Shown piece by piece: positions 34,089 to 44,735 of a stretch of 64,000 bases of DNA. The stretch is from assembly GCA_026419775.2 (NCBI GenBank), contig JAOPGA020001789.1:62001-126000 (forward strand), read 5' to 3'. A program made the translations under genes and the position numbers. Under the pieces are notes generated by a model. It made no database searches. It was not told the DNA's origin and saw only the letters and a program-made list of their open reading frames with translations. This stretch comes from Acrasis kona (lineage: Eukaryota; Heterolobosea; Eutetramitea; Acrasida; Acrasidae). Position 1 is the stretch's first letter. Each line of letters begins with the position of its first letter.

Positions 34089-34763
34089 ATGAACCGAGAC
34101 AAGGCGGCGAATTTGAACACTGTGTCAGCCCTTAAAGTCAAGAATGAAACTGCTACTTTTGGTCTCTCATGATTTTGGACCCCCGACTCAATCTGTAAGT
34201 TGTTTTAGGGCATTGATTTAATAATTTTAGTGGGAGTACAAAAGGGGGTAATTAGAACAAGAGTTGGATATGCTGGCGGAACCAAAAAGAATCCTACGTA
34301 TAGATCAATTGGCGATTATACCGAGAGCATTCAAGTTGATTACGATCCTGAAAAGACTACTTACAAAGAACTAGTTCAAGTATTCTATGATGAGCACAGT
34401 CCATCTAGATCAAGTAAACAATACCAATCTGCCATATTTTACCACGATGATGATCAAAAAGAGATCGCATTACAAGGCAAAGAAGACTTTGAAAAAAGAG
34501 TCGGCTCAACTGCAGTGCTTATACAAAGAATCGGAGACTTCTACTTGGCGGAGGATTATCATCAAAAATTTTATTTAAGGCAGAATAGTGATGTTCTGAA
34601 AGAATTAAATCTGGACAACGAAGCTTTGATCAACTCTCCGATAGCAACTAGATTCAACTGTTATGTGTCTGGAAGAGGAGACTATGAGGAGGCTAAGAAG
34701 GATGTCGCAAATCTCAACCTATCAGAAGGTGTCTCGAAGAGGATTTTGAACAGGTTAAAGTGA
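34089..34763 (+). CDS. MSRA: peptide methionine sulfoxide reductase A, probable selenoprotein (TGA at the catalytic Cys)
   Basis: Reduces methionine-S-sulfoxide. Exons 34089-34194 and 34231-34763 (intron 36 nt) give 212 residues. The family catalytic block reads ATFGLS-TGA-FWTPDSI; the TGA (34170-34172) falls exactly on the Cys of the GCFW motif, so selenocysteine is the simple reading. After it: GVIRTRVGYAGGTKKNPTYR, DYTESIQVDYDPEKTTY, FYDEHSPSRSSKQYQSAIFY, and a resolving-Cys candidate FNCYVSG near the C-terminus. A SECIS-like hairpin begins 10 nt after the stop codon. The first ATG used is 34089; an earlier in-frame ATG at 34014 would add a Lys/Arg-rich presequence (MTLLQVSLKLSLKRI) suitable for mitochondrial import. 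A TGA nonsense mutation is the alternative, but the position and the hairpin argue against it. Confidence 0.88.
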
Positions 34764-34772
34764 AAGTACATT

Positions 34773-34843
34773 AATAAATTACAATGACGCTAAGAGATGC
34801 AAACCGTTATGGGAAATCTCAGTGCTGAGGAAATTAATTTATT
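34773..34843 (+). promoter_or_regulatory. SECIS-like element in the MsrA 3' UTR
   Basis: Eukaryotic SECIS layout: helix I AATAAATT (34773-34780) pairs perfectly with AATTTATT (34836-34843); 5' core ATGA (34784-34787); 13 nt later the unpaired AAA (34801-34803); 3' core TGA (34826-34828). Helix II includes GAGAT/ATCTC pairing above a small internal loop and a GC/GC clamp. A second small stem (ACC/GGG-type) closes the apex, as in form 2 elements. It lies wholly in the 118-bp gap between the convergent MsrA and cyclase-like genes. Judged by eye; no folding energy was computed. Confidence 0.75.
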
Positions 34844-34881
34844 TATGAAACATTCAATAAACAATTGTTCTAATTCTAGTT

Positions 34882-37410
34882 TTATTTTTCGATAACTCTG
34901 GTTTTTATCAATCTCTCTTGCATCAGCTGTTGTGTCTTCTTCAATTCTTCAATCTTTAGTTCCATGTATGCGTTGTAATCTTTGGAAGCATTTAATGCAC
35001 TTCCAGTCTTAAGAGGTGGGACTTCAGGAAATCCTTTGAACTTGGATGTTGTGGGAGGTGATACTGCACCCCTAGGACTGTTTCTTGGAGAGTCAAGACC
35101 ACGAGGGGACAGAGCGCCATTGCGTTTCTTTTTAATACTGTTTGCACTAAGAAGAGACATATCAAGCTTTAATATCTCAACCTCGAAGGATTGAATTTTC
35201 TTTTGCATTTCACCAATGCTCTCTTTACGCATTACTTCCAGTCCGGTTTGTAAGGATAATATATTCTTTTTCACTTCTTCGGCTTGATGCTTTTCAGAGT
35301 CACCAACTTGTTGTGCATTGTACAAATCGACTAGAGAGTTCATTTTGAAAAATTCATGATCTAAATCTCTCATTTTGGTACGGATGGACTCGTCTATTGT
35401 ACTTTGTATAGAATCAAGTTTTTTATAGAGGTCATCGACGAGACTGCTTTCTTGTGCATTTTCTACAAAAGCATATTTTCGGAAACAAAGCTTAACAGGA
35501 AGAACAAGTTTTGGACATTCCTTTTCGCTCAACCCCTCCATTTCAATCTCCGGTAGGTCCTGAACATACATGGAATTGATGATTTCAGGTTCCAAACGAT
35601 TAAAAGCTTCTTTACTAACAAGAGTGTGACCACCGGCTGCATAGCGAGCAATAATGGTGGCCCTTCTGACGGCCTCAAACTTACTTTCCTGGACTACATC
35701 AACAGCAATGCGTGCACGAAGACCTCTAAATATATATTGGGTGTTATCATTATCCTGATCAAACAAACAATTATCAGGACTTTCCAACAGACTCTCAGGC
35801 CAATTAGCACTGAGAAGTCTTAGATGAACCATTTGAGAAAACTTTATTGCGTTTTGTAAATTTTCAAAGCCACATAAGATGGTGTCACTACTTGACTCCA
35901 GTTGACCGTTCTGTGAATTGAGCTCCACTCCAAAGCACTCATTTATGCACAACTTTAGGGTGTCATAATACACATTTAAACAATCAACTGCATCTTGATC
36001 CGGAATAGACCAGAGTTGACCCATGTCTGTGGAATCACAAAAAACAATACAATTTAAATTACACAAGGATGTAACAGTACTACACATTCTTATATGACCA
36101 TGTTTCTCGGACTCTATTGTCTCTAATCTCTTGAATAATTGGTTGATTTTTGATTCGCATGACTCAACAGTATCTTTAACCACCGAAATGCTCTTTGAAA
36201 CATCAGAACACTATTGACACAATGTGAGTGGAATGTAAAAATAAAACAATTACTTTTTGACGAATGTATTCCGCTAGTTTCGCATCTGTTTTGGGTGATG
36301 ATGGTGATTGTATTCCACTATTGGCTGTAGTTGGCGCATCATTATTACCCGCTATGGATAATTGTTTTCGGATGGAGCGAGGTGTTGGTATGGCGTTGAA
36401 TGAGGAGTGGTGGTGAAGTATTGGCGTCTGTGATACTGACTCTTCCTTTTCATCCAAAATAAAGTAAGGGTCAACTCTGTTTCTGTGTGTATTTATAACC
36501 TAACCGTGAGAGCGTTGCAAAAAATGTGTTCTTACGTATAACTGCTCTTGAGTTTTCAACCACAACGAGGAGATGTTCATTTTTAATTTGGCTGTCTTGG
36601 AATGTTGTACTTGTAGAGGTATTATAACGGTTCTTGTTAATGTTGATGAATTGGTAGAAAATATTGGAGGGGGTGTGGTAAATTCTACAAGATTGACAGT
36701 AGCGGTTGCAACTACATTTTGGTCGGACCCTTTGTGCTTGATGGATTAAGATGTGATAAGAATTTGTCAATTACCTCAATAATGTCAATTTTTAAAAGTT
36801 TTTCTCTATGAGAAGGATTCCCTAGGGCAAAATCAACAACCATGTCAAAAGAAGCCTTGAAGGGTTTCAGTTATGTTCAAGCACAAGACTTACATTCCAC
36901 TCACAAGAGTAAACTAACCGTTGCCCCGTCTTCATTATACTGTGCCTCAGGGCCATACTTTTTCGGTTTCTGTTTCTGTTTGTTGAATCATTCAACTTTG
37001 GGGTAGAAGTTGTTAAGATTACACCGCCTGAGTTGTTATAACTATCTATAAAGTCATATTCCTCTAAACTATCCAATAGCTGAGATTTGATTGTTTGCAT
37101 GCCACTGGAGCCTTTTAAAAGTTATGTGTTGCTGAAGGACTAACTGCATTACCTTTCGTTTTATCAAGTTTCCAAGATACAGAGTACTTGCTTTGCAATC
37201 TTAAAAAGTGAGATGGAGAAAGGTTGCAATGGCTTACAGTTGTATAAGAGAGTCTGCCATTAAATAGTTTGGATCAGATGGGTTAGGCTTAATGTTAAAG
37301 TCATCAAGGGAGTATATCATAATTTGAAACATGCAGCGAAAAGTAGTGCAGTCTGAATCACCGTCATCACTGAACGATTTGATGGATGCAGACTTTAGTA
37401 GCTTCTTCAT
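34882..37410 (-). CDS. NT-C2 domain plus degenerate class III nucleotidyl cyclase-homology domain protein
   Basis: Exons 37238-37410, 37153-37199, 36894-37111, then ~36500-36855, ~36254-36475 and 34882-36210; placed introns are 38, 41, 38 and 43 nt, and one near 36475-36535 is unresolved. The N-terminal half is an NT-C2-like domain (TFRCMFQIMIYSL, SVSWKLDKTKG, LVYSCEWNASFDMVV, TATVNLVEFTTPPP, RTVIIPLQ). The C-terminal half has a cyclase-homology domain (NCIVFCDSTDMGQLWS, ILCGFENLQNAIKFSQMVHL, FRGLRARIAVDVV, RRATIIARYAAGGHTLVS), then a coiled coil and a basic tail. The metal-binding Asp region is altered and the usual Gly-rich D-loop is poor, so catalysis is doubtful. One G appears missing in the GGG run near 36725. 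Confidence 0.7.
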
Positions 37411-37694
37411 TGTTGCAACTAAAAATGTCAACCGTCACTGAATTTTTACAAAATGGTGGGTATGAATCACGACCAATTAAGCTCGTTGAAAATTTTCCTG
37501 AACCTGTAGAAATATTTATTCGGGAGTAACTTTTGTTCGTTTGCTACATCAATGTTGTAAAGAATAAAATGCATTTTGTTTTACAAAATTGTAAGCTTAC
37601 TCTCCAACTTGGGACTTGTCGAGTAAGTAGAATCATTGGTTATTTGCTGAACACAGACGCAGTGAGCAAGAGGAGTGGTAATAAAAAGGCGCAA

Positions 37695-38518
37695 ATGTCA
37701 GATGCCGAAGATTGGTTGTTAATATTTAACGAGAGTCGCGAAACACTCCAAAAAATTCGTGAAGCCGTAATTTTAAGAAATCATAAACTGAATAGTGGAG
37801 GAGAAGATGTCTTTAAACTCAACGCTAACATTCGCCAAAGTTTCAAAAATCTGGACCGTGACTTGCAAGATTTGAAAGAAACTCTACCAGGACTCAACTA
37901 TGCTGTGTAACTATTCTTTTTTATTGATTTAACACTTTAGTTCTGACAGGGAAATAGCAAGAAGAAGGAGTGAGCTTGACAATGTAAAGCAAGAACTTCA
38001 AGAATTGAACAACCAATTCAAAAAGCCTTCAAATGCTTCTCAAGGAAGATCGTAAGTCGGCCATTCACCTTACCTCTGACATGTAAAAGTGAACTATTAG
38101 GAAAACAAGGAGACTATGTGAACGACGAAGAACCAGAAGTCATGAGAGGAGCTGACGACCAGCAAGTGCTTGTTTACCAACAAAAAGTAATGCAACAGCA
38201 AGATAGAAACTTGGACCTTCTCGGAGAGTCTTTGGAAAGAACCAAACATGTCGGAATTGCGATAGGAGATATACTCGACGAACAATCAAAACTTTTGGAG
38301 AATTTAGACACTGACGTACAGAGAACTAACAGAGTATTTTTTTTACATTTTCACAAGACAACTAATACATAAAATAGAATATTCAAAAGCAAAACTCAAG
38401 AATTGTGAAACTTTTAAAGAGTTCAAAGGCTCCCTGGATTCTTTTGTTAATTATTGTGCTGTTCATTATTCTGATTGCGCTCATAGTTGTGATCGTCAAG
38501 TTTGTAGCATTCAAATAA
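37695..38518 (+). CDS. Qc-SNARE, SYP5/syntaxin-8-like
   Basis: Membrane-fusion protein of the endosomal/vacuolar route. Exons 37695-37906, 37941-38051, 38090-38333 and 38378-38518; introns 34, 38 and 44 nt. An N-terminal three-helix region (DWLLIFNESRETLQKIREA, DLQDLKETLPGL) is followed by a linker, then the SNARE helix VYQQKVMQQQDRNLDLLGES and LERTKHVGIAIGDILDEQSK with the central Gln, and a C-terminal anchor WILLLIIVLFIILIALIVVI. The second junction uses the acceptor ending at 38089, not the nearer one at 38100, because only the former keeps the frame. Length (~235 residues) matches plant SYP5 proteins. Confidence 0.85.
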
Positions 38519-38690
38519 ACATTATTTTAATCAAAAATATTTCTTCTTGTTATGCGTCTATCAAATAATTATGGTATTCGTTGAAATGGAGAGTCTTATT
38601 GATTCAAAAACGAACGAAGTGACGTTGTGTGGGTTTGAAGTTGGCCGCTAGTGAAACTATTTTTGAATATAATTTTTCACCAACAAACAG

Positions 38691-39402
38691 ATGACAGAGA
38701 TACAAGAAGACGAATATGGCAGTTCTCACGTAGTAGAAACAAATGAGGGAAGTGCAGATGAAGCTATTGACTGTAATTTTATTGGTGCTTGATCACTATA
38801 ACCTCTTAAAGATAATAGCGTTCATGCGCTTGAACGGAATTGGAGCTTATGGTTTGATAATCCTTCAGGAAGAAATAGATCATGCGTGAAGCTAGTCTAC
38901 ACTTTTGACACTGTCGAAAGTTTCTGGAGGTAAATACAGTGTGTTAAATTAAACTACTCACTAATTAAGCGTGTACGATAACATAAAGAAGCCTTCTTCC
39001 CTTAGTAAAGGCACAAACTATAGACTTGTAAGGTGCTTTTTGAACTAAACATTTTACACATTATAGTTCAAAGAAGGGATAGAGCCAAAGTGGGAGGATC
39101 CACAAAATGCTATTGGTGGAGCCCTACAGTTTACTGTTAAGGGCAACATTGACGACCAGTGGCTTGACCTTCAACTAGCCACAATCGGTGAGAACTTTAC
39201 GCACATAGATGCAATATGCGGTATTAACGTTTCTTTAAGAAAGGCTGGTAACCGTGTTGAGATCTGGACTAAGAACTCAAAAGATGAAGATGTCACAAGA
39301 AGCATAGCTCAAGAAATGAAACAAGTTTTAGATATCGGAATAGACGAGACCATCTCATTCAAGTCGCACAAAGAAGAGTTAGGTATCAATTACAAAATAT
39401 AA
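38691..39402 (+). CDS. EIF4E: eukaryotic translation initiation factor 4E (cap-binding)
   Basis: Binds the mRNA 5' cap. Exons 38691-38772, 38812-38929, 38970-39027 and 39067-39402 with introns of 39, 40 and 39 nt; 197 residues. The conserved tryptophans are in LERNWSLWFDNPSG, DTVESFWSVYDNIKKPS, GIEPKWEDPQNAIGG and DDQWLDLQLATIGENF; RKAGNRVEIWTKNS is the phosphate-contact strand. The acidic N-terminal tail (MTEIQEDEYGSSHVVETNEG) is short. An isolated upstream ATG at ~38571 opens a short frame that ends before the gene. Because Heterolobosea and their relatives often have several eIF4E paralogues, the class is not assigned. Confidence 0.93.
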
Positions 39403-39490
39403 CATGTTACAATTAAATTATAATTATGATGAAAGAAAATGCATTTTTAGTCAACTCATCTTTATTTTTACATGAATTCATTACACTAAC

Positions 39491-40393
39491 TCAACGATTC
39501 TTGGCTTCATTAATCTTCTCCTGAACATCCGTACTCTCTCCAAGCTCAAAGAAGGATATCAAAAGTAGAAGGTTGTGAACAATGACCAACCCACCAGTTG
39601 CAAAGCTTGCAAGTAGAATTTCGCTTGAGAACATTATTGCAGCGTAAACAACAATGTATACAATCCTTCCACCAATATTGTATACGTACAATAGAGGGGT
39701 GCATCCTTTGCTTAACGCAGACACGTAAGTTACAGCGGTACATAGTTGAAGTAGTCCGAACCATCTAATCCAAAGTTGAACCAAAGGTGGCGATCTCTGA
39801 CCCAATTTCTCGCACCACAAGTTCGGTATGAACAGAGCCGCACAACCCTCCAAGCATAGTAGAGATACTGTCATGATGTTGCTGAATTGTGACGGTTTAG
39901 AAAAGTTGGAGTATGAAATCTTTGAAGGAGTGTCCGTTAGTTTGTTTATCAGGATCAAGGTGACCGTAAGCAGGAACCAAACTAGCTCAAGAGAACCCAG
40001 TACATGTGGCAATGATTTGTGAGAGTAATTAAAATAGTATCCGCTTAGGGCGTAGAATAACATAATTGGTATACGAATAAACGCTAGTGTTACATACATT
40101 ACATCATACTTGAGTGCGTATACGAACAAGTACAATAGACCTAGTACGATTTGCGCACCTCCCATCGCATACGGCCAAGGTCCTCCATGACCAATAAATC
40201 GGTTGGTTAGTCCAAACAACGATGTAACTTCTAAGAATTTCTTTGGAGAGAATGTCGCCAGTAGTCCGAGTGATATTTGCGATAGCGCGATTAGAAGAAT
40301 CAGAGGTTGCCTTTGTATGATATCATAGCGTGTGACAATATCTCTGGATTCTGCGCTGAAAGTCCTCGTCTTTCCAACCTGTTTGCGATCCAT
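39491..40393 (-). CDS. multi-pass membrane protein of unknown family (300 residues)
   Basis: Single exon. After a short basic N-terminus come about eight hydrophobic segments. The two halves look alike: each starts with a helix followed by a tryptophan/glycine turn (PLILLIALSQISLGLLATF ... GGPWPYAMGGAQIVLGLLYL versus MTVSLLCLEGCAALFIPNLW ... WIRWFGLLQLCTAVTYVSAL), which suggests an internal duplication of a four-helix unit. The cytosolic tail ends DVQEKINEAKNR. No known transporter motif was recognised. Confidence 0.7.
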   Translation of the reverse strand: MDRKQVGKTRTFSAESRDIVTRYDIIQRQPLILLIALSQISLGLLATFSPKKFLEVTSLFGLTNRFIGHGGPWPYAMGGAQIVLGLLYLFVYALKYDVMYVTLAFIRIPIMLFYALSGYYFNYSHKSLPHVLGSLELVWFLLTVTLILINKLTDTPSKISYSNFSKPSQFSNIMTVSLLCLEGCAALFIPNLWCEKLGQRSPPLVQLWIRWFGLLQLCTAVTYVSALSKGCTPLLYVYNIGGRIVYIVVYAAIMFSSEILLASFATGGLVIVHNLLLLISFFELGESTDVQEKINEAKNR

Positions 40394-40690
40394 TATCTAG
40401 ATGTAACGTTACGTGTCAATGTCACTTCACAAAAAATAATAGTGATTTTAGCGGGTTTTTAAATCTATTTTGATAAGAAAATTTGGGCTCTATGTGTTTA
40501 GTCCTTCATTAGTGCTCTCGCCATAACCATTTTTTCATCCTTCTGGTTACAACAGTTGCCTATCACAGTATTGTGTGATATCACCACAGACAATGAAGGT
40601 TGACGCAACGTCGTTTCCCATTACAACAAAAAAGAGAATCGATTCTGTATCAAAAACACTCCCTAAAGTTGTTATTCTTTTTAGACCTAG

Positions 40691-40933
40691 ATGGAGAATA
40701 GAGAAGTCACAATCCTTTGCGATACAACAGCCCTTCAAGAATGTTTCAAAAAATACCCTACAAATCGAGAAAAGCATTGTGCAAAATACATTGAAGAATT
40801 CAAACAAGCATGTGCAGTTAAATCGAAGTAGGTTCATGAAAGTAATCAATTTAACGATCACAGAGAAATGAAGGAGAAGTCTCAATCAAGTGGTTCATGT
40901 ACAACGTGTGAGGAGGTCAACAACCTAAAATAA
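40691..40933 (+). CDS. small CHCH-like cysteine protein (68 residues)
   Basis: Exons 40691-40827 and 40864-40933 (intron 36 nt). Starts MENREVTILCDTTALQECFK; the two-helix part has cysteines at LQEC, EKHC and KQAC, followed by a tail with SGSCTTCEEV. The helix-Cys pattern (spacing 7, 11, 10) resembles coiled-coil-helix-coiled-coil-helix proteins of the mitochondrial intermembrane space, but is not a perfect twin CX9C. An acceptor-like ttctttttag at 40684 just upstream suggests a 5' UTR intron. A longer frame through this region in another phase is less protein-like. Confidence 0.5.
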
Positions 40934-41082
40934 ATTCACAATTTATTCAACAGACAATAAATCAACCGTTGCATTTACACTCTATTCGATATTACACCTG
41001 CAGGAGATATTAACAGTGTTAATATTAATATCCGCACCACTCAATAATTAATTTAATGATCTTTGATTTGTACAATGTATAT

Positions 41083-42461
41083 TTATTTTTTACTTGCCCT
41101 AAATCTTTTAAATACATCAGCCATATTAATAACGACTTGAGTTTGTAATTCATCAAATACATTTAGTAAAGATTCATTTTTCTGGTCCTCTAGTTCTTCA
41201 TCGCTCATGAAGTTCAACTTTTCCTCAATATCATCTTTAAATTTGACGGGATCAGGAAGATTAAGTTCCATAGGAGAGCCACTATTTAGATAGTTTTTTA
41301 CAATCTCACGTCCTTTCTTTAGAATCTCATACTCACCTTTGAATTCTTTATATACTTGAATATCCTCCCAACAGACTATTTTGAGTTATTGAGTACATTG
41401 TTACAATTTTGTTGGCTTACGTATGTCTTCAGGGCAGAACGAGTTGACCGCATATTTCTTTAATTCATTTCTTGCGGCTGGGTCGTCTAAAGTGGATTGA
41501 ATGTCGCTAAAAGAACCTGAAATAAATGGTTCATGCTTGTCGTCTTTTACTTCAACAGTTTTGTAGTATTTTATCACTGGTATGAGCACGGCCAAGATAT
41601 TTTCGATTACGATTGCAAAGATTGGAATTATAGCGGCAGGGAAGTATTGCTCAACATACAAGGTATATTGGGGTATGGACTGGACAATCACAAAGGCACA
41701 GCAAAAGACTGAGTAACTAATGGTTGTAACAACAAGCTCTCTACTTATACCATAGGAGTCGTTGACTTTCAAAATTATCATAGCAACTATAAATGCCACT
41801 TCCACAATGGCATATACTACTATCGGAATGATCGCAAGCAAGGAAACCACATAATTTGAAGTGCACCCGTATGGAGAGAATTTATTCTCACCAGTTATAC
41901 CTGTGACCGCCCCAGTTACTATCAACCAATATGCAGCATGAAGCGATAAAAGTATAAAAAAAGCGAAAGTTGCTGGTTTCCTCTTCCTGATTTTTACTAA
42001 AAATATGATCCTCGCTGCATTTCTATTCTTTCTCTCCTCTGTTATTCCCTCTTGAGAAATTTTCGTCTGCAGTCGACTAATGGTGTATAGCAAGAAGAAT
42101 CGAAATGTCCTCAAAACTATTGGAATAATGATTGGTGGGTACATAACAAAAAAGAACGACATGTACAGAAAGCAAGGGAAGATGCTCCTACCAATCACTA
42201 TTCTCAAGCTCATGGACCATACCACAATGTTTCCCGCAATCAATGAGATCACCATCAAATTAATCCCGCGATACAACATCCCTTGTGCTTTTCTTGCTCT
42301 GTATACCATGATTATCAACAACAAAACAAATAGGAAGTGCCCTCCCGCTTAATTGTTAATAGCAAAGTTTACACTTCTTCCTTACCTAAAAAACCATAAA
42401 GCACTCTCACCCACACAAAGTCATCATTCAAGTCAGTGAAGGTGCGGTTGGTTCTGTTCAT
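41083..42461 (-). CDS. seven-transmembrane protein with C-terminal RGS domain (7TM-RGS)
   Basis: Plasma-membrane regulator of heterotrimeric G proteins, the layout of Arabidopsis RGS1. Exons 42386-42461, 41421-42347 and 41083-41375; introns 38 and 45 nt; 431 residues. Short N-terminal ectodomain with NRT sites (MNRTNRTFTDLNDDF), seven helices (HFLFVLLLIIMVYR, LMVISLIAGNIVVWSM, CFLYMSFFFVMYPPIIIPIV, TFAFFILLSLHAAYWLIV, YVVSLLAIIPIVVYAIVEV, TISYSVFCCAFVIVQSI, AAIIPIFAIVIENILAVL), then RGS: IQSTLDDPAARNELKKYA, SFCPEDILCWEDIQVYKEFK, LQTQVVINMADVFKRFRAS. The RGS domain is split by the last intron, and the splice rebuilds the LxWED block. Confidence 0.9.
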
Positions 42462-43099
42462 GTTTTAAGACTAGATTTCAAACGTCAAATAAAATAATAC
42501 TTTTGGAAAAAACTTAAAACGACATGGTCATGCTTTCACACAAAATTGGAACAAGCAAAAAAATCCGTGCGACAATAGTGAACAAGATGATGGTGCAATG
42601 CATTCCCGTTACAACAAGAGAAGAACAGAAAGAAGCTATTTTCACGATGTTTTGTTCTTTATAATTTCATTTGAACTTGGCAGGTAGCCCAGTACTATCT
42701 GTTAAGAGTGATTGACAAGATTGCTAAAAGATATTATTCTTGAAACTGCGGGGAAGTCCTTATAGTTCTTATACCAACTTTCAAAGAAACAAAATATTAT
42801 CAAATAATAAATTAATAATATTAATAACTAATTTGATCAGAATTATGTTTTGTTTTATGTATCATTTTAGGGTCGTGATTTTACAATTGTGGATTATATG
42901 TACACATTGTTGTTTTAATGATGGAACTATTGTTTTTTTGACGGATATAAACGTTTGAGGATCCGGTTGAATGTGCAAGAAAATGTTGAAATTTATTACA
43001 ATAAATCAGTTCAACATTTCCTTGGAGGTTTGAACTTCACCATGGTATAAATTGAAATTTTATAGAACATTTTCAAATCAACAAAAGCAAACATACAAC
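42462..43099. other. AT-rich intergenic stretch
   Basis: About 640 bp without a supported gene. A 46-codon frame at 42524-42664 and a 72-codon frame at 42740-42958 have no recognisable features and may be chance. Confidence 0.4.
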
Positions 43100-43300
43100 A
43101 TGGTACACCACACAACACCAGCAAAGTCATTCGCAACTATTGCGGCTACAAAGACACATACCATCAAACAGACGAAGACAATAAAGAAGGATTCAACATG
43201 CAAGTTTATCAAGCCAACAATGTTCGGAGACATAACATACTATGAAGTAGGGGTTAATTCATGGAACCAACCAGAAGAAGCTTACATGTACAACACATAA
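43100..43300 (+). CDS. small Thr/Lys-rich ORF (66 residues)
   Basis: Begins MVHHTTPAKSFATIAATKTH, followed by a basic stretch (TIKQTKTIKKDSTCKF) and an aromatic C-terminus (ITYYEVGVNSWNQPEEAYMY). A mild bias toward Thr, Lys and aromatic residues and an AT-rich flank support coding weakly. No family or partner seen. Convergent with the DEP gene. Confidence 0.3.
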   Translation: MVHHTTPAKSFATIAATKTHTIKQTKTIKKDSTCKFIKPTMFGDITYYEVGVNSWNQPEEAYMYNT

Positions 43301-43440
43301 AAGACAAGGTCACCATGCCGACAAACTGTAACATATATACGTAAATAAAACATCTTGAACTAATTAATGTTGTTTGGTATCTTCTTTACAAGGAAAGGTC
43401 GTAATCCCGCTAAAAGAACAAAAAAAGATAGAACAAATGT

Positions 43441-44592
43441 TTAATTCAAAATTTTTGTGCATTTATACTCAACTGTACATGTTATGTTGTGCATTCCTTT
43501 CGACGCATCAACTATCTCTTCAACAGATCTTTCAGGTTCGTTAATCCCAAACGTTACATATGTAACAACAACATCGTCATGCATAATTTGTTTTTCATCA
43601 AGAAATACAACATAACACGTTTTAGGGAAAGAATTAATTGTCACCTCCTCATTTATAATCCATTTCTTGTGCTCACCCAATGTTTGTGCTTCCTCTGTAG
43701 ATATTACTTTGTCCGCTAGAACAATCTTGCAATATGTACTTTGTCGGAAGGATCTCGATCCTTTCGTTTTTACTTGAACGGACTTAATCTCTACCTGATA
43801 CTTGTCTTTGACTGAAGACGATGTTTGATAATCGCATAGCCGTAGCTCTGATTGTATTTTATAATAAAGTGTTTGGCTAATGATGTCATTTACTATTAGG
43901 GTGCGATCTGGTTTTGCTTGGCAGACGCTAAAGTTCGAGGTTTTTCGAAGTATTGTGGGACTCATTGGCTCTATACAACGTTGTCTTAGCACTTCTTTCT
44001 TGAACCTGAACAGTGAATTGTCGTCTCGAAACTGTTGATGTCCCCCAACAGATTCTATCAAACCACTTTCTTGCATATTTTGTGCAATTCTAACAGCAAC
44101 AAGCCTATTAGTGTTAAGAGCCATGCATAACCATGTTGTAAATTCACTCGCCACAAAGCACTTGGGATGTAGTGACGTCGAATATCGGTCCTTTATCGTC
44201 ACACCAAGCTCACTTTTTGCGTTACGAACCAATACTTGTATTTTTATTTGATAATCTTGATTGAACCCAGATGTTTTGAAAGGTTGTATGGTGTTGAGTA
44301 GTGCATAGTCACACACATCCATGATGTTCTTTGTTATTTTAAAGTTTCTTCGGTCCAATATTGTATATTGATTCTACTCCGATAACTGCGTTATATTTGG
44401 TAAGCCTGTCAAACATCCACCTTCACTTAGAAACAGCAGTTCTACAATTACAATGCTATTCGGACACCTATTACAAAAGCCATAATTTTGGTTGATGTGG
44501 GAAGTGAGATTTTTTAGGCAAATGTGATCATTAGTTCCCATCTCCTCTTGGCTACAAATTCGATTGATCAAAGTTAGAAGTCCGCAGGCCAT
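43441..44592 (-). CDS. DEP-domain protein
   Basis: DEP domains tether signalling proteins to membranes or GPCR tails. Exon 2 (43441-44347) carries the DEP domain: GVTIKDRYSTSLHPKCFVAS, EFTTWLCMALNTNRLVAVRI, AQNMQESGLIESVGGHQQF, DDNSLFRFKKEVLRQR. A C-terminal beta-rich region (VQVKTKGSRSFRQSTYCKIV ... VTYVTFGI) could be a C2-like domain. A 39-nt GT-AG intron (44348-44386) removes an in-frame TAG and joins exon 1 (44387-44592, MACGLLTLINRICSQEEMG) in frame; exon 1 is Cys-rich and of unknown fold. Further 5' exon sequence may exist (frame open toward 44640). The donor gttatc is weak, so the start could instead be MDVCDYALL at 44322. Confidence 0.75.
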
Positions 44593-44735
44593 TAGCTGGC
44601 AGTCAAAGTTCGAGTTAACTACAATTTGGTTTTGCTAGTGGAGGACGACTTCTACTTGTTGATCAAGTTTATCTTCTCGCCTTACTAATGCATTTGCTTG
44701 GTAGAATATGGAAACAATTTTTTATTAGATAAAAA

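Noticed and set aside
37533-37694. In-frame 54-codon extension upstream of the SNARE ATG
   Set aside because: Hydrophobic/Cys-rich stretch not seen in Qc-SNAREs and overlapping the promoter; the start at 37695 matches the family.
40575-40871. 98-codon frame through the CHCH-like gene
   Set aside because: Another frame with a 36-nt intron gives regularly spaced cysteines and ordinary composition; the long frame is its shadow.
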